Shown here one piece after another: positions 7,777 to 16,734 of a stretch of DNA of 64,000 nt (position 1 is its first letter; each line of letters starts with the position of its first letter). Made by a program: the position numbers and the translations under genes. The stretch is taken from the NCBI GenBank assembly GCA_963805705.1, contig CAWDVH010000001.1, positions 310,001 to 374,000 of the forward strand, read 5' to 3'. A model generated the notes under the pieces. The model was given only the letters and a program-made list of their open reading frames with translations, had not been told where the DNA came from and made no database searches. This DNA comes from CAWDVH01 sp963805705 (GTDB taxonomy: Bacteria > Actinomycetota > Actinomycetes > Streptosporangiales > Streptosporangiaceae).

Positions 7777-8814
7777 TCAAGAAGTGGTATGGGCAGAGTT
7801 GCCGTGGAGCGCGGCGCCGTTACCCGGGTCAGGTCTGCGGCGCCGCAGCCACAAGAACAGTAGCGCCAACGGCACTACGAGAGCACCGATGCCGTAGATG
7901 AGGAACGCGGCCAGGCTGTCGATATGCCTGACGAGCCACGCGAAGTTCTGGCCGAAGAAACCGGTGACGAACGTCAACGGCAGGAAGACCGTGGCCAGGA
8001 TCGTGAGCTGCTCAATGGTGGCGTTCTGCCGGACACTGACCTTCGTCTGCTCGACCGAGATGACCGCGATGTTGGCTTCCAGCACCGTGCTGAGCAGGTC
8101 ACGTTGCGCGGCGACCTCCTCATTGACCAGCAGCAGGTGGTCCTGGACGTCATGCAGATACGGCTGCAACCCCGGGGCAACGGTGGTGCGCTGGACCGTG
8201 GCCACCACGCCGAGCAGCGGATGTACGGCACGGTAGAAGTCGGTGGCCTCGCGGCGCAACGAGTAAATCCGCTCGGTCGGCGCGACGGCGCCGGAGAACA
8301 CCGTGGCCTCGATCTGGTCGATGTCGCGCTCAAGCCCGGCGACTACGGGCGCATATCCGTCCACCACCTGATCCAGGATCGCCCAGAGCGCGGATGAGCT
8401 GCCCGCGGTGAGCAGTTCCGGCCGCTGCTCCAGCCGCTGTCTCGCCCCGCGCAGCTCACTCGCCACGCCCTGCCGCACCGTGATCACGAAGGTCGGCGCG
8501 AGGAACACGCTGATCTCGCCGAACTCGACCTCCTCGGCTTCGTCGTCGTACCGCGCGGTGCGCAAGATCACCAGCTGCACGTCTCCGTCGTAACTCTCGA
8601 CCTTCGGCCGCATGTGAAAATTCTGCGCATCCTCGACCGCCAGCTCGTGCAGGCCGAAAGCGTCACGGACCTGGGCCAGCTCCTCTGGTCCCGGCTCGAA
8701 CAGCCCCAGCCACACGAAGCCGTCCTGCCCGCACTGGGCCGCCGCCTCCTCCAGCGACACCGCGCCTTCAGCTTGCCTGCGGCCGTCCTGGTAGTGAGCA
8801 CAATCAATGATCAT
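7777..8814 (-). CDS. corA: CorA-like divalent cation channel
   Basis: A 345-residue CorA-family protein: a large acidic, helical cytosolic domain followed by two C-terminal membrane helices (VFLPLTFVTGFFGQNF and FLIYGIGALVVPLALLFLWL) and a basic tail RRRR. The usual GMN signature at the end of TM1 reads GQN here. Homologues assemble as homopentamers and carry Mg2+ (or Co2+/Ni2+) across the inner membrane. An AGGGG site precedes the ATG. It has no operon partner. Confidence 0.88.
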   Translation of the reverse strand: MIIDCAHYQDGRRQAEGAVSLEEAAAQCGQDGFVWLGLFEPGPEELAQVRDAFGLHELAVEDAQNFHMRPKVESYDGDVQLVILRTARYDDEAEEVEFGEISVFLAPTFVITVRQGVASELRGARQRLEQRPELLTAGSSSALWAILDQVVDGYAPVVAGLERDIDQIEATVFSGAVAPTERIYSLRREATDFYRAVHPLLGVVATVQRTTVAPGLQPYLHDVQDHLLLVNEEVAAQRDLLSTVLEANIAVISVEQTKVSVRQNATIEQLTILATVFLPLTFVTGFFGQNFAWLVRHIDSLAAFLIYGIGALVVPLALLFLWLRRRRPDPGNGAALHGNSAHTTS

Positions 8815-8996
8815 CTTAGGACCCCTTTTGCTGGACGAGCGGCGGCCAACATTCCGCTACCCAGCATGGCGGAATCCTGTGCGTACCGAGAATCCGTCCG
8901 CGGCCGTGAACACGCCTCGACCACCTGACAATTGGGGCTGCGGATGGCATCTTGGCTGAAGCTTAGGATGGTGGGCAATCATGAGGAAGGTGCCGA

Positions 8997-9395
8997 ATGT
9001 TGATCGTCCGAGGTGACGCTCAGACCCTGCCGTCGGAACTGAACAAGGCGGCCACCGGCGAGGTGTGGTTCGATCCGATCCTCCCCAAGACGGACGGCGT
9101 GGATGTCGGCACCGTCGTGTTCTCACCGAACGGCCGGACGGTCTGGCATCAGCATGAGCACGGGCAGCTGCTCCAGATCACGTCTGGCTACGGGTTCGTC
9201 GGCAAGGAAGGCGAGGCCCCACAGCGGGTGCGCGCCGGCGACACGGTATGGATCGCGCCCAACGAGCGGCACTGGCACGGCGCCACCTCGAACACGCTGA
9301 TGTCGCACACCACGACCACCATCGGCGCGACTGAGTTCCACGAGGCGGTGACGGAGGCCGAGTACGCCGCGGCAAACGCCACCCCGCGCGCCTAG
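8997..9395 (+). CDS. Cupin-fold metal-binding protein
   Basis: A small (132 aa) single-domain cupin. The two conserved motifs are present: VWHQHEHGQLLQITSGYG (His, His and a downstream Gln in place of the usual Glu) and VWIAPNERHWHGA with the last metal-ligand His. Its size and the NERHWHGA motif match cupins found with or fused to carboxymuconolactone decarboxylases and the cupin hydroxynitrile lyases, but function cannot be assigned. AGGAAGG lies upstream of the ATG at good spacing. Confidence 0.78.
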   Translation: MLIVRGDAQTLPSELNKAATGEVWFDPILPKTDGVDVGTVVFSPNGRTVWHQHEHGQLLQITSGYGFVGKEGEAPQRVRAGDTVWIAPNERHWHGATSNTLMSHTTTTIGATEFHEAVTEAEYAAANATPRA

Positions 9396-9470
9396 CACCT
9401 CCCGGGCTTGGTCTCGCCGGCGGACGACATGCACCGGGAAAACCGCAGCTCATCAGGAATATGGGGGGGT

Positions 9471-9484
9471 ACTCCCTATGGAGT
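9471..9484. promoter_or_regulatory. Inverted repeat ACTCC-CTAT-GGAGT upstream of the LuxR gene
   Basis: A perfect 5-bp inverted repeat with a 4-bp spacer, preceded by a run of seven G, about 50 bp before the start of the large LuxR regulator. Position and symmetry suggest an operator, possibly autoregulatory; no factor can be assigned. Confidence 0.35.
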
Positions 9485-9534
9485 CCGAGGTGAGCCGATC
9501 GTAGTGTCGGAGCCGCAGGGACTGAGGAGGCCAT

Positions 9535-12168
9535 ATGCCCGATACCACGCTCTCGCTGGTCACGTCGCACGCGTCGCAACAGCGCACCGGCCGGGTGACG
9601 CTGCTCGAGCGGAAGGCGGCGCTGGATGCACTGGCCGAGATTGCGGCGCAGGCGCGCAGTGGTGAAGGCCGGCTCGTCCTGCTCGAAGGCGAGGCGGGTG
9701 TGGGCAAGTCGGCCCTGCTCGAGCAGTTCACGCACGATCTGCCCGACTCACGCCTTCTGCCGGGCGCCTGCGACGGCATGTTCACGCCCCGGCCGCTCGG
9801 TCCGCTCTTCGACATTGCGCAGCAGGTACACGGCCGCCTGCAGTCGCTGTGCCGGGCAGGCGCGTCCCGGGAGGAACTCTTCGACGCGCTCCTGACCGAG
9901 CTGTGCGAGCCGGGGCCGCTGCCGGTCGTCGTCATCGAGGACGTGCACTGGGCCGATGAGGCCACCCTCGATCTGCTGAGCTTTCTCGCGCGGCGGATCC
10001 GCGAGATCGCAGTGCTACTGATCGTGAGCTACCGCAGCGATGAGCTGGCCGACACCCATCCGCTGCGCATTGCCCTCGGCCATCTGGCCGTCCAGCGCTG
10101 CGCGAGGCGCCTCCCGCTCGCTCCCCTCAGTGCCCAAGCCGTGCGGATGCTCTCAGCCGGGCGCGGGGTCGACCCGAAGGAGCTGTACAGGGTCACCGGC
10201 GGCAACCCGTTCTACGTCCGCGAGGTGCTGGAGGCGGGCCTAGGCCAGGTACCGGGCTCGGCCCGTGATGTGGTTCTGGCGCGTGCCGCCCGCCTCGGAC
10301 CGAAAGCACGGGAAACCCTCGAAGCCGCGGCCCTCATAGGCGGCACCGTCGACGAGCGGCTGCTCCGCCACGTCGTCGCCGGGCCCGCGCTGGCCGAGGT
10401 CATCTCGTCTGGACTAGTGGCCGACCATCCGGTTCTGCGTTTCCGGCACGAGATCGCGCGTCAGGCGATCGAGCAGGCGGTCTGGTCGGCCCGACGTGCC
10501 GAATTCCATGCTCGGATACTGCAGGGGCTGCGCGATCTCGGCTGTGACGACGATGCCCGGCTGGCCTTTCACGCCGAGGAGGCCAGCGACGGCCCGGCTG
10601 CCTTGGAGCATGCTGCGTCGGCGGGTCGCCGTGCTCGCACGCTGGCATCGCATCGCGAAGCGGCCGGGCAGTTCGAGCGCGCGCTGCGTTTCGCGGACGG
10701 CGAGGCGCCGGCCAGCATCGCGGGCCGCTGGATCGAGCTCGCGACGGAGCTGTCCATGATCGATCGCTGGCCCGATGCCGAGACCGCCTACACGCGGGCG
10801 CTGGAGAACTGGCGGGCGGCCGGAGACCGGCTCGGCGAAGGCGACACGCTCCGGCGGATGTCCGCGGCGTTGTGGCGGCTGTGCCGCGGCGACGAGATCC
10901 TCGCCGCAGCCGAGGCCGCCGTCGCCATCCTGGAACCGCTCGGCGCCACGCCGGAACTCGCGGCGGCATATGGCAGCCTCGCCACGTTTCAGAATGAGCC
11001 CGGGCGTCTGGACATCGTCGTCCCGCTCGCCCAGCGCGCCCAGGAACTCGCGGTCAGATTCGGCGTGCCTGCGGTACAGAGCCGGGCCGCGACGACGGAG
11101 GCGCAGGCCGTGTGGCTTGCGGGTGGCGACTGGGAGCCCATGCTGCGCCGCGCGCTGGCGATCGCGCTCGAGAACGGAATCGAGTACGAGGCCGGCTTCG
11201 CGTATACGAACCTGCACGAGCTGCATTGCGGCAACCGGGACTACGCCAGGGCGGACCCGTACTTCCACGACGGTGTCGCCTATTGCGAGGACCACGATCT
11301 CGGCACGTACTACACCTGCTTGCGCGGCGTGCGGACGGCGGCCCTGGAGCGGCTAGGGCGCTGGGACGAGTCCGCGGGGATCGCCGAGGCGGTCGTTGCC
11401 TCCGTCGCCTCGCCGGTGAATCGCATGATCCCGATGACCAGCCTGGCCATGGTCGCGGCGCGCCGCGACAAGGGAGAGGTGTGGCCACACCTGGATGCCG
11501 CGATGACCGCCGCGGACGGATCGATCGGGCTGAATTATATCGCCGCCGTCCGATTGGCCCGGGCCGAGGCCCGCTGGCTCGAGAGCGATCTGACCGGGGC
11601 GCGACAGGAAGCCGAACTCGCGGATGACGCGTGCGCTAGCCTTACCGATCCCTGGCTCAACGGCGAGATCGCGGTGTGGCTGCTACGCACCGGATCGCCC
11701 CGGACGAGTCAGCGCGAACTGGCCGAGCCCTACCGGCTGCAGCTCACCGGGAACCATCGCGCAGCGGCCGAACTGTTCGATGCGGTGGGCTGCCCCTACG
11801 ACGCGGCGCTCGCGCTCCTCGATGCGCCCGACGAGCTGGCGCTGCGACGAGCGCTCGGCATCTGCACTGCGCTCGGGGCCGTCGCGACGGCGCGGATCAT
11901 CCGCCAGAAGATGCGCTCGCTGGGCATTCGATCGGTTCCGGCCGGGCAGCGAGCCGCGACACGCGAGAATCCGCTCGGCCTGACCCCACGAGAGCAGGAA
12001 GTGCTCGAATTGCTCTGTGAGGGGCGCACCAACGCCAGCATTGCCACCAAGCTGGTGATCTCACCCAAGACAGTCGATCACCACGTCTCGTCGGTACTGG
12101 CCAAGCTCGGTGTGTCGAAGCGGACGGAGGTAGCCGCCGCGAAGCAAGCCGCAGCCACTCCGGAGTAG
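9535..12168 (+). CDS. Large LuxR-family transcriptional regulator (LAL/MalT class) with AAA ATPase domain
   Basis: An 877-residue regulator. The N-terminal STAND/AAA ATPase has Walker A GEAGVGKS (residues 52-59) and a Walker B-like VVVIEDVHWAD near residue 135. A long helical, TPR-like middle region follows, then a C-terminal LuxR helix-turn-helix (LTPREQEVLELLCEGRTN, ISPKTVDHHVSSVLAKLGV). LAL proteins sense an inducer through the middle region and activate a small regulon, often of secondary or carbon metabolism. GAGGAGG lies 5 nt before the ATG. Nearby target candidates are the methyltransferase and MFS exporter downstream, which is a guess from position. Confidence 0.9.
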   Translation: MPDTTLSLVTSHASQQRTGRVTLLERKAALDALAEIAAQARSGEGRLVLLEGEAGVGKSALLEQFTHDLPDSRLLPGACDGMFTPRPLGPLFDIAQQVHGRLQSLCRAGASREELFDALLTELCEPGPLPVVVIEDVHWADEATLDLLSFLARRIREIAVLLIVSYRSDELADTHPLRIALGHLAVQRCARRLPLAPLSAQAVRMLSAGRGVDPKELYRVTGGNPFYVREVLEAGLGQVPGSARDVVLARAARLGPKARETLEAAALIGGTVDERLLRHVVAGPALAEVISSGLVADHPVLRFRHEIARQAIEQAVWSARRAEFHARILQGLRDLGCDDDARLAFHAEEASDGPAALEHAASAGRRARTLASHREAAGQFERALRFADGEAPASIAGRWIELATELSMIDRWPDAETAYTRALENWRAAGDRLGEGDTLRRMSAALWRLCRGDEILAAAEAAVAILEPLGATPELAAAYGSLATFQNEPGRLDIVVPLAQRAQELAVRFGVPAVQSRAATTEAQAVWLAGGDWEPMLRRALAIALENGIEYEAGFAYTNLHELHCGNRDYARADPYFHDGVAYCEDHDLGTYYTCLRGVRTAALERLGRWDESAGIAEAVVASVASPVNRMIPMTSLAMVAARRDKGEVWPHLDAAMTAADGSIGLNYIAAVRLARAEARWLESDLTGARQEAELADDACASLTDPWLNGEIAVWLLRTGSPRTSQRELAEPYRLQLTGNHRAAAELFDAVGCPYDAALALLDAPDELALRRALGICTALGAVATARIIRQKMRSLGIRSVPAGQRAATRENPLGLTPREQEVLELLCEGRTNASIATKLVISPKTVDHHVSSVLAKLGVSKRTEVAAAKQAAATPE

Positions 12169-12312
12169 CGAGCCACACTGAGCGCACGGGTCGCAGGTGC
12201 TCGCCAGGCACGGAACGCTCGGACCGGCAGACCCGCCGGGCGAGGACCGCGGACCCGGACGCAATCTGTTTACGAACGACATGGGGCACGCCGCGTAGAA
12301 CAATCGGGAAGC

Positions 12313-12954
12313 ATGAACGCGCTAGCGTGGGACCACAACGCCTATTACCACCGCTTGCTCTTGAGGCACCTGCCACGTTCCTGTCATCGGGTACTTGATG
12401 TCGGCTGTGGCGCAGGGGCGTTCGCCGTGGAACTGGCCAAGCGAGCGGAACACGTCGACGCCCTTGACCGCTCTCCGGCCATGATCGATGAAGCTCAGCG
12501 GGTGGCGCCGCCCAATGTCACATGTATTCTCGCTGACGTACGGCAAGATCCGCTCCCGGATGCCCGGTATGACGCCATCGTGTCCATCACCGCCCTGCAT
12601 CACATACCTCTCGAAGAGGTCCTGCCGCGCTTGGCCGGAGCGTTGCGCCCTGGCGGTGTCCTGGCGGCCGTTGCTTTGCCGCGGATCGATCTGCCGCAGG
12701 AGCTGTCCACCGAACTCGTCGCGGCGATCGGCTACCGGCTGCTCGGGGGGGTATTTGCCATCCTCAGAGCCTCCGGTCACGGACGCTGGTGTGCGATGGA
12801 GCGCAGCTACACAGTCATGCCTGTCGTTCTTGATCCGTCCCTGACTACCCGCCAGGTGCGGCAGCAGGCGACGGCCCTTCTGCCCGGGGCGCACGTCAGG
12901 CGGCTGGTCTTCTGGCGCTACTTCCTGCTGTGGCAGAAGCCGACCGGGAGCTGA
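12313..12954 (+). CDS. SAM-dependent class I methyltransferase
   Basis: A 213-residue methyltransferase with motif I VLDVGCGAGAFAVEL at residues 28-42, an acidic residue after strand 2 (VDALDRSP), motif II CILADVRQDPLPDARYDAIVS and post-motif TALHHIPLEEVLPRLAGALRPGGVL. The Methyltransf_11/25 pattern is clear but the substrate is unknown. GGGAAG sits just upstream of the ATG. It converges on the MFS gene, with 16 bp between the stops. Confidence 0.82.
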   Translation: MNALAWDHNAYYHRLLLRHLPRSCHRVLDVGCGAGAFAVELAKRAEHVDALDRSPAMIDEAQRVAPPNVTCILADVRQDPLPDARYDAIVSITALHHIPLEEVLPRLAGALRPGGVLAAVALPRIDLPQELSTELVAAIGYRLLGGVFAILRASGHGRWCAMERSYTVMPVVLDPSLTTRQVRQQATALLPGAHVRRLVFWRYFLLWQKPTGS

Positions 12955-12970
12955 CCGGGCGGCCAGAGGG

Positions 12971-14518
12971 TCACGAGTCCCTGGCCGGCGGCGGGCGGGA
13001 ACTAGGCCGCGGGCCGGGAGACACGGCGAGCGGGGTCCCGGCTACCGCGCAGTGCCGCTGAACAGACGGCGGGAGATCCTTCGCTACTGGCTCAGCGTCC
13101 GCAGCTGGCCGGTTCAGCGCGTTATCGCTGATGGTGATCCAGGCGAGCAGCGCGGCCGCGAAAGACATTCCGGCGGCGATGGTCATCGCGACCGGGAAGC
13201 CGGCTGCCATTCGGGCCGGGTTTTCGAAGGCGGCACCGGAAAGCCCCGCGGCCAGGGGGAGCGCCGCGACCGCGATCATCTGGCCCAGGCGCGAAAAAGC
13301 GTTGTTAACGGCGGACGCGATCCCGGAATGCAGTGAACCGACGCTCGCCAGCACGGTGGCGGTGATAGGAGTGATCAGAGCGGCGAGCCCGACCCCGAAC
13401 ACCACCAGCGAGGGCAGCACGCCAGTCAGGTACCCGTCGCCGACGTGGATCTGCGCCATCAGCAGCAGTCCCGCGCCGGTCAGGACGGCCCCGATCGTCA
13501 GCGGGATCCGGGGGCCAATGCGCTGTGCGATCGCTCCCGACGGACCAGACAGGATCAGCATCAGCGCGGTGATGGGCAGTGTGGCGGCACCCGCCTGAAG
13601 TGCCGTGTAGCCGAGTGTGATCTGCAGGAACGCGACGAACAGGAAGATCACGCCGCCGAGCGCGGCATAGGCCACCAGCGCGAGCACGGTGGCGGCGGCG
13701 AACTGGCGGGAACGGAACAACTCCAGCGGAAGCATCGGGTGGCCGCTGCGCGGCTCAACGGCGGCAAAGGCGCCGGCAGCGGCCAGGCTGACCGCCACGG
13801 CGGTGATCACCGCGGGGGTCAGGCCCCCGGAGGCCTGGATCAGCGCGAAGCACAGGCCGGCGATGGCCAGCACAGCGAGCGCGGCGCCGCGCAGATCCAG
13901 GCCACCAGAACGGGTGGGATCGCGGGTTTCTGGCACCCGGAGAATTGCGGCGATGATGACGAACGCCCCCAGCGGCAGGTTGACCAGGAAAACCGCACGC
14001 CACGACACCGCGTCGGTCAGGTAGCCGCCGACTGGAGGACCGATCGCGGCCGCGGCCGCGGTCAGGCCCGCCCACGCGCCGATCGCCCGGAGGCGGTCAT
14101 CGGGATGGAAGACCGCCCCGATGATGGCCAGGCTTCCAGGGGTGAGTAGAGCCCCGCCAACCCCTTGAACGAACCGGGCGGCAACCAGCAGCTGAATCGT
14201 CGGGGCCGCCGCGCACAGCGCGGAGGCGGCCACGAAGACCGCCGTCCCCAGGGTGAACACGCGCCGCCGGCCGTAGATGTCGCTGAGCGAACCGGCGGCC
14301 AGGACCAGCGCCGCGAGCGTGAGCACGTAACCGTCCAGCGTCCACTGCAGCCCCGCGACGCCCGCGCGCAGATCACGGCCGATCGACGGCAGCGCCACGT
14401 TGACGACGGTCGCCTCCAGCAGCACCATCGCCTCACCCAGCACCGCCACCGCCAGTACCCAGCGACCGGCAGCCGACGCCAGCCGTACCGACCCGGGCTC
14501 GCCGCCCTCATTCGCCAC
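12971..14518 (-). CDS. MFS exporter, DHA2 family (14 TM)
   Basis: A 515-residue 14-helix transporter with TM1 motif VLLEATVVNVALPSIGRDL, the loop-2 signature as SDIYGRRRVF, and motif C-like GPPVGGYL at the end of TM5. These place it with actinobacterial EmrB/QacA drug and antibiotic exporters. I chose the GTG at 14518 because GGGAAGG lies 9 nt upstream; a GTG at 14527 would be too close to that site. It is a second DHA2 exporter in the window and is not closely similar at the N-terminus to the one at 3981-5600. Substrate unknown. Confidence 0.87.
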   Translation of the reverse strand: MANEGGEPGSVRLASAAGRWVLAVAVLGEAMVLLEATVVNVALPSIGRDLRAGVAGLQWTLDGYVLTLAALVLAAGSLSDIYGRRRVFTLGTAVFVAASALCAAAPTIQLLVAARFVQGVGGALLTPGSLAIIGAVFHPDDRLRAIGAWAGLTAAAAAIGPPVGGYLTDAVSWRAVFLVNLPLGAFVIIAAILRVPETRDPTRSGGLDLRGAALAVLAIAGLCFALIQASGGLTPAVITAVAVSLAAAGAFAAVEPRSGHPMLPLELFRSRQFAAATVLALVAYAALGGVIFLFVAFLQITLGYTALQAGAATLPITALMLILSGPSGAIAQRIGPRIPLTIGAVLTGAGLLLMAQIHVGDGYLTGVLPSLVVFGVGLAALITPITATVLASVGSLHSGIASAVNNAFSRLGQMIAVAALPLAAGLSGAAFENPARMAAGFPVAMTIAAGMSFAAALLAWITISDNALNRPAADAEPVAKDLPPSVQRHCAVAGTPLAVSPGPRPSSRPPPARDS

Positions 14519-15031
14519 CAACTGCACCCTTCCCGGTCGCTGTGCGGATGATATGCGTGTGCGAGTCGTTCATACCGGGCCGGCGTGAATCCTGGCCTTG
14601 CGCACCACGGTGCCGGCCGAGTTCGCGACATCCGGTGCTAGGCCCAGGCCAGCGGCGGGCATGGTGATCAGGCCGCCGAGGTCATAGCTCAACCGAGCCA
14701 CGGCGGGCTGAACGCGCCGAGCTGGTTCATGATCGCGGCGATGTCGTCCGCGGCCTACCCGCACGCCCTGGCCAGCGTCCGGAGAAACGTCATGAAGTAC
14801 CTGGCATGCCTCGATCTGCCCGCGTTCGCGCAAGCGGTCGGAAGCTTCGCCCCGGATGACGCTTACGCACCGGCGCGACGGTCGGCACGGTCTTGACCTA
14901 CGGCAATCTGCGCGGGCCTGCCCTCTAAGCTGTCTCTTGACCACCTCGCGTTCCTCGTGCTCAAGGGCGGCAAGAGCGGCCAGCGGGCGCCCGGAACTGT
15001 CCTCAGCAGCTCGACTGAGCGGAGGGGGCTC
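14519..15031. other. Intergenic stretch with a possible decayed coding fragment
   Basis: About 510 bp between divergent genes. Within it, plus-strand bases 14729-14896 read as a 55-codon frame (AAMSSAAYPHALASVRRNV, LDLPAFAQAV) that looks protein-like but has no ribosome binding site and no recognised family. It may be the tail of a lost gene. No other feature was seen. Confidence 0.25.
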
Positions 15032-16642
15032 GTGGACGCCGATACCTTGTTTGTCGGGGGAACGATCCGCAGTGGCGTGACCGGTGAGCCCGCCCAGGAT
15101 GCGCTCGCTGTGACCAGCGGGCGGATCGCGGGCGCAGGAACCGCGGCCCGGCGGGCCCGCGGGCCGTCCACGGTGGTTATCGACCTTGACGGTGGCGCGC
15201 TGCTTCCCGCGTGGGGCGACGGGCATGCGCACCCCCTGCTGGGCGGCCTGGGGCTGGCGGGGGCGGCGGTGCGCGGCTGCACGACGGTCGGGCAGATCCT
15301 CGAGGCGGTCCGCAGCTGGGCGGCGGCTCACCCGGGCGCCGAGTGGATCTGCGGTAACGCCTTCTCGCCGGTGCTGGCGCCCGGTGGCTTGTTCGATGCC
15401 CGGTGGCTGGATGAGGCCGTCCGGGACCGGCCCGTGATGCTGCTGACCGAAGATCACCACACGGCCTGGGTGAACAGTGAGGCGCTGCGCCGGGCGAACC
15501 TGAGCGCCGCCACCCCGCAGCCTGCGCACGGCGAGATCGTCCGGCGCGAGGACGCTACGCCCCTGGGCACCTTGCGCGAGTGGGGGGCTCTGGAGCCGGT
15601 GCTCGGCCTGATCCCCGGCCCCGGGCTGCCCGCGCAGCTGACCGCGCTGGCGCAGGTGTCTGAGCGGTTCGCCCGCGATGGGATCACGTGGGTTCAGGAC
15701 GCCCGGGTGACGCACGACCAGGTCGAGGCATGGATCACGGCGGTAGCCAGGAATCTGCTGCGATTCCGCGCGGACCTCGCTTTCTTCGCCGATCCGGCCA
15801 CCTGGGCCGACAACCTCGACACCATGACCGCCGACCGGCAGCTCGTGGACGAGCAGGGGGGCGGCTGGCTGACGGCCCGGACCGTCAAATTTTTCGCCGA
15901 CGGTGTCATCGAGTCCGGCACGGCCGCGATGCTCGAGGACTACCACGACTGCCCGCACTCACGCGGCCTGCCGAACTGGACGGCTACCGGGCTCGCCGAT
16001 GCGATGAGCGCAGTCGACAACCTCGGCTTCGAGTGCCACATCCACGCAATCGGCGACGCCGGCGTGCGGATCAGCCTGGACGCCGTCGAAGAACTCCACC
16101 GGCGTAACGGCCGCCGGGACCGGCGCACCACGATCGCGCACCTCCAGGTCATCGACCCGGCGGACCTGCCGCGATTCGCGCAACTGGGCGTCATCGCGAA
16201 CTTCGAGCCGCTGTGGGCGCAGCTCGACCCGCTGATGACCGAGCTGACCGAGCCGCGACTCGGCCCGGAACGATCCGGGCGGCAGTACCAGATCGCGAGC
16301 ATGCTGGCCTCCGGAGCACGCGTCTCGTTCGGCAGCGACTGGCCCGTGACGAGCCACCGGCCGCTCGACATCCTCACCACCGCCGTCACCCGCCAGACAG
16401 CCGACCACCGGCCCCCCGGAGGCTGGCTGCCCGCCGAGCGCATCGATATCGAGACCGCACTGCACGCCTACTCCGCAGGTACCGCCTACCAGGCGCGCGC
16501 CCAGGACCAATGGGGAACCCTGCGTCCCGGCATGCGCGCCGACCTGGTCCACCTCAGCGCCGACCCGCTCACCACCGCCCCCGCCGCCCTCACCGACCTG
16601 CAGGTGCTCGGCACCTGGCTAGCCGGCACCCCCACCTTCTAG
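15032..16642 (+). CDS. YtcJ-like metal-dependent amidohydrolase
   Basis: A 536-residue amidohydrolase of the YtcJ/AepA (amidohydrolase_3) type. It has an N-terminal composite beta-sandwich (DTLFVGGTIRSG), the metal motif WGDGHAHPLLGG, the KFFADGVIESG lysine segment in the barrel, HAIGDAGVR with a ligand His, and FGSDWPV with the catalytic Asp near the C-terminus. The family hydrolyses amide or carbamate bonds; the substrate is unknown. I chose the GTG at 15032, which has GGAGGGGG directly upstream; an in-frame ATG at 14957 only adds low-complexity residues. It converges with the crotonase-fold gene. Confidence 0.8.
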   Translation: MDADTLFVGGTIRSGVTGEPAQDALAVTSGRIAGAGTAARRARGPSTVVIDLDGGALLPAWGDGHAHPLLGGLGLAGAAVRGCTTVGQILEAVRSWAAAHPGAEWICGNAFSPVLAPGGLFDARWLDEAVRDRPVMLLTEDHHTAWVNSEALRRANLSAATPQPAHGEIVRREDATPLGTLREWGALEPVLGLIPGPGLPAQLTALAQVSERFARDGITWVQDARVTHDQVEAWITAVARNLLRFRADLAFFADPATWADNLDTMTADRQLVDEQGGGWLTARTVKFFADGVIESGTAAMLEDYHDCPHSRGLPNWTATGLADAMSAVDNLGFECHIHAIGDAGVRISLDAVEELHRRNGRRDRRTTIAHLQVIDPADLPRFAQLGVIANFEPLWAQLDPLMTELTEPRLGPERSGRQYQIASMLASGARVSFGSDWPVTSHRPLDILTTAVTRQTADHRPPGGWLPAERIDIETALHAYSAGTAYQARAQDQWGTLRPGMRADLVHLSADPLTTAPAALTDLQVLGTWLAGTPTF

Positions 16643-16686
16643 CCGCTTGCGCTGGCCCGAGGAACCTCGTGCCACCTGCGCGCTAG

Positions 16687-16705
16687 CTCCGGGACCGAGC
16701 CGGAG
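16687..16705. terminator. Weak hairpin between convergent genes
   Basis: CTCCGG and CCGGAG form a 6-bp stem around a 7-nt loop in the 92-bp gap between two converging stop codons. There is no T tract, so this is at best a weak bidirectional terminator. Confidence 0.25.
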
Positions 16706-16734
16706 GTGCCGGCCATGGTGCTCGGCACGGCGCA

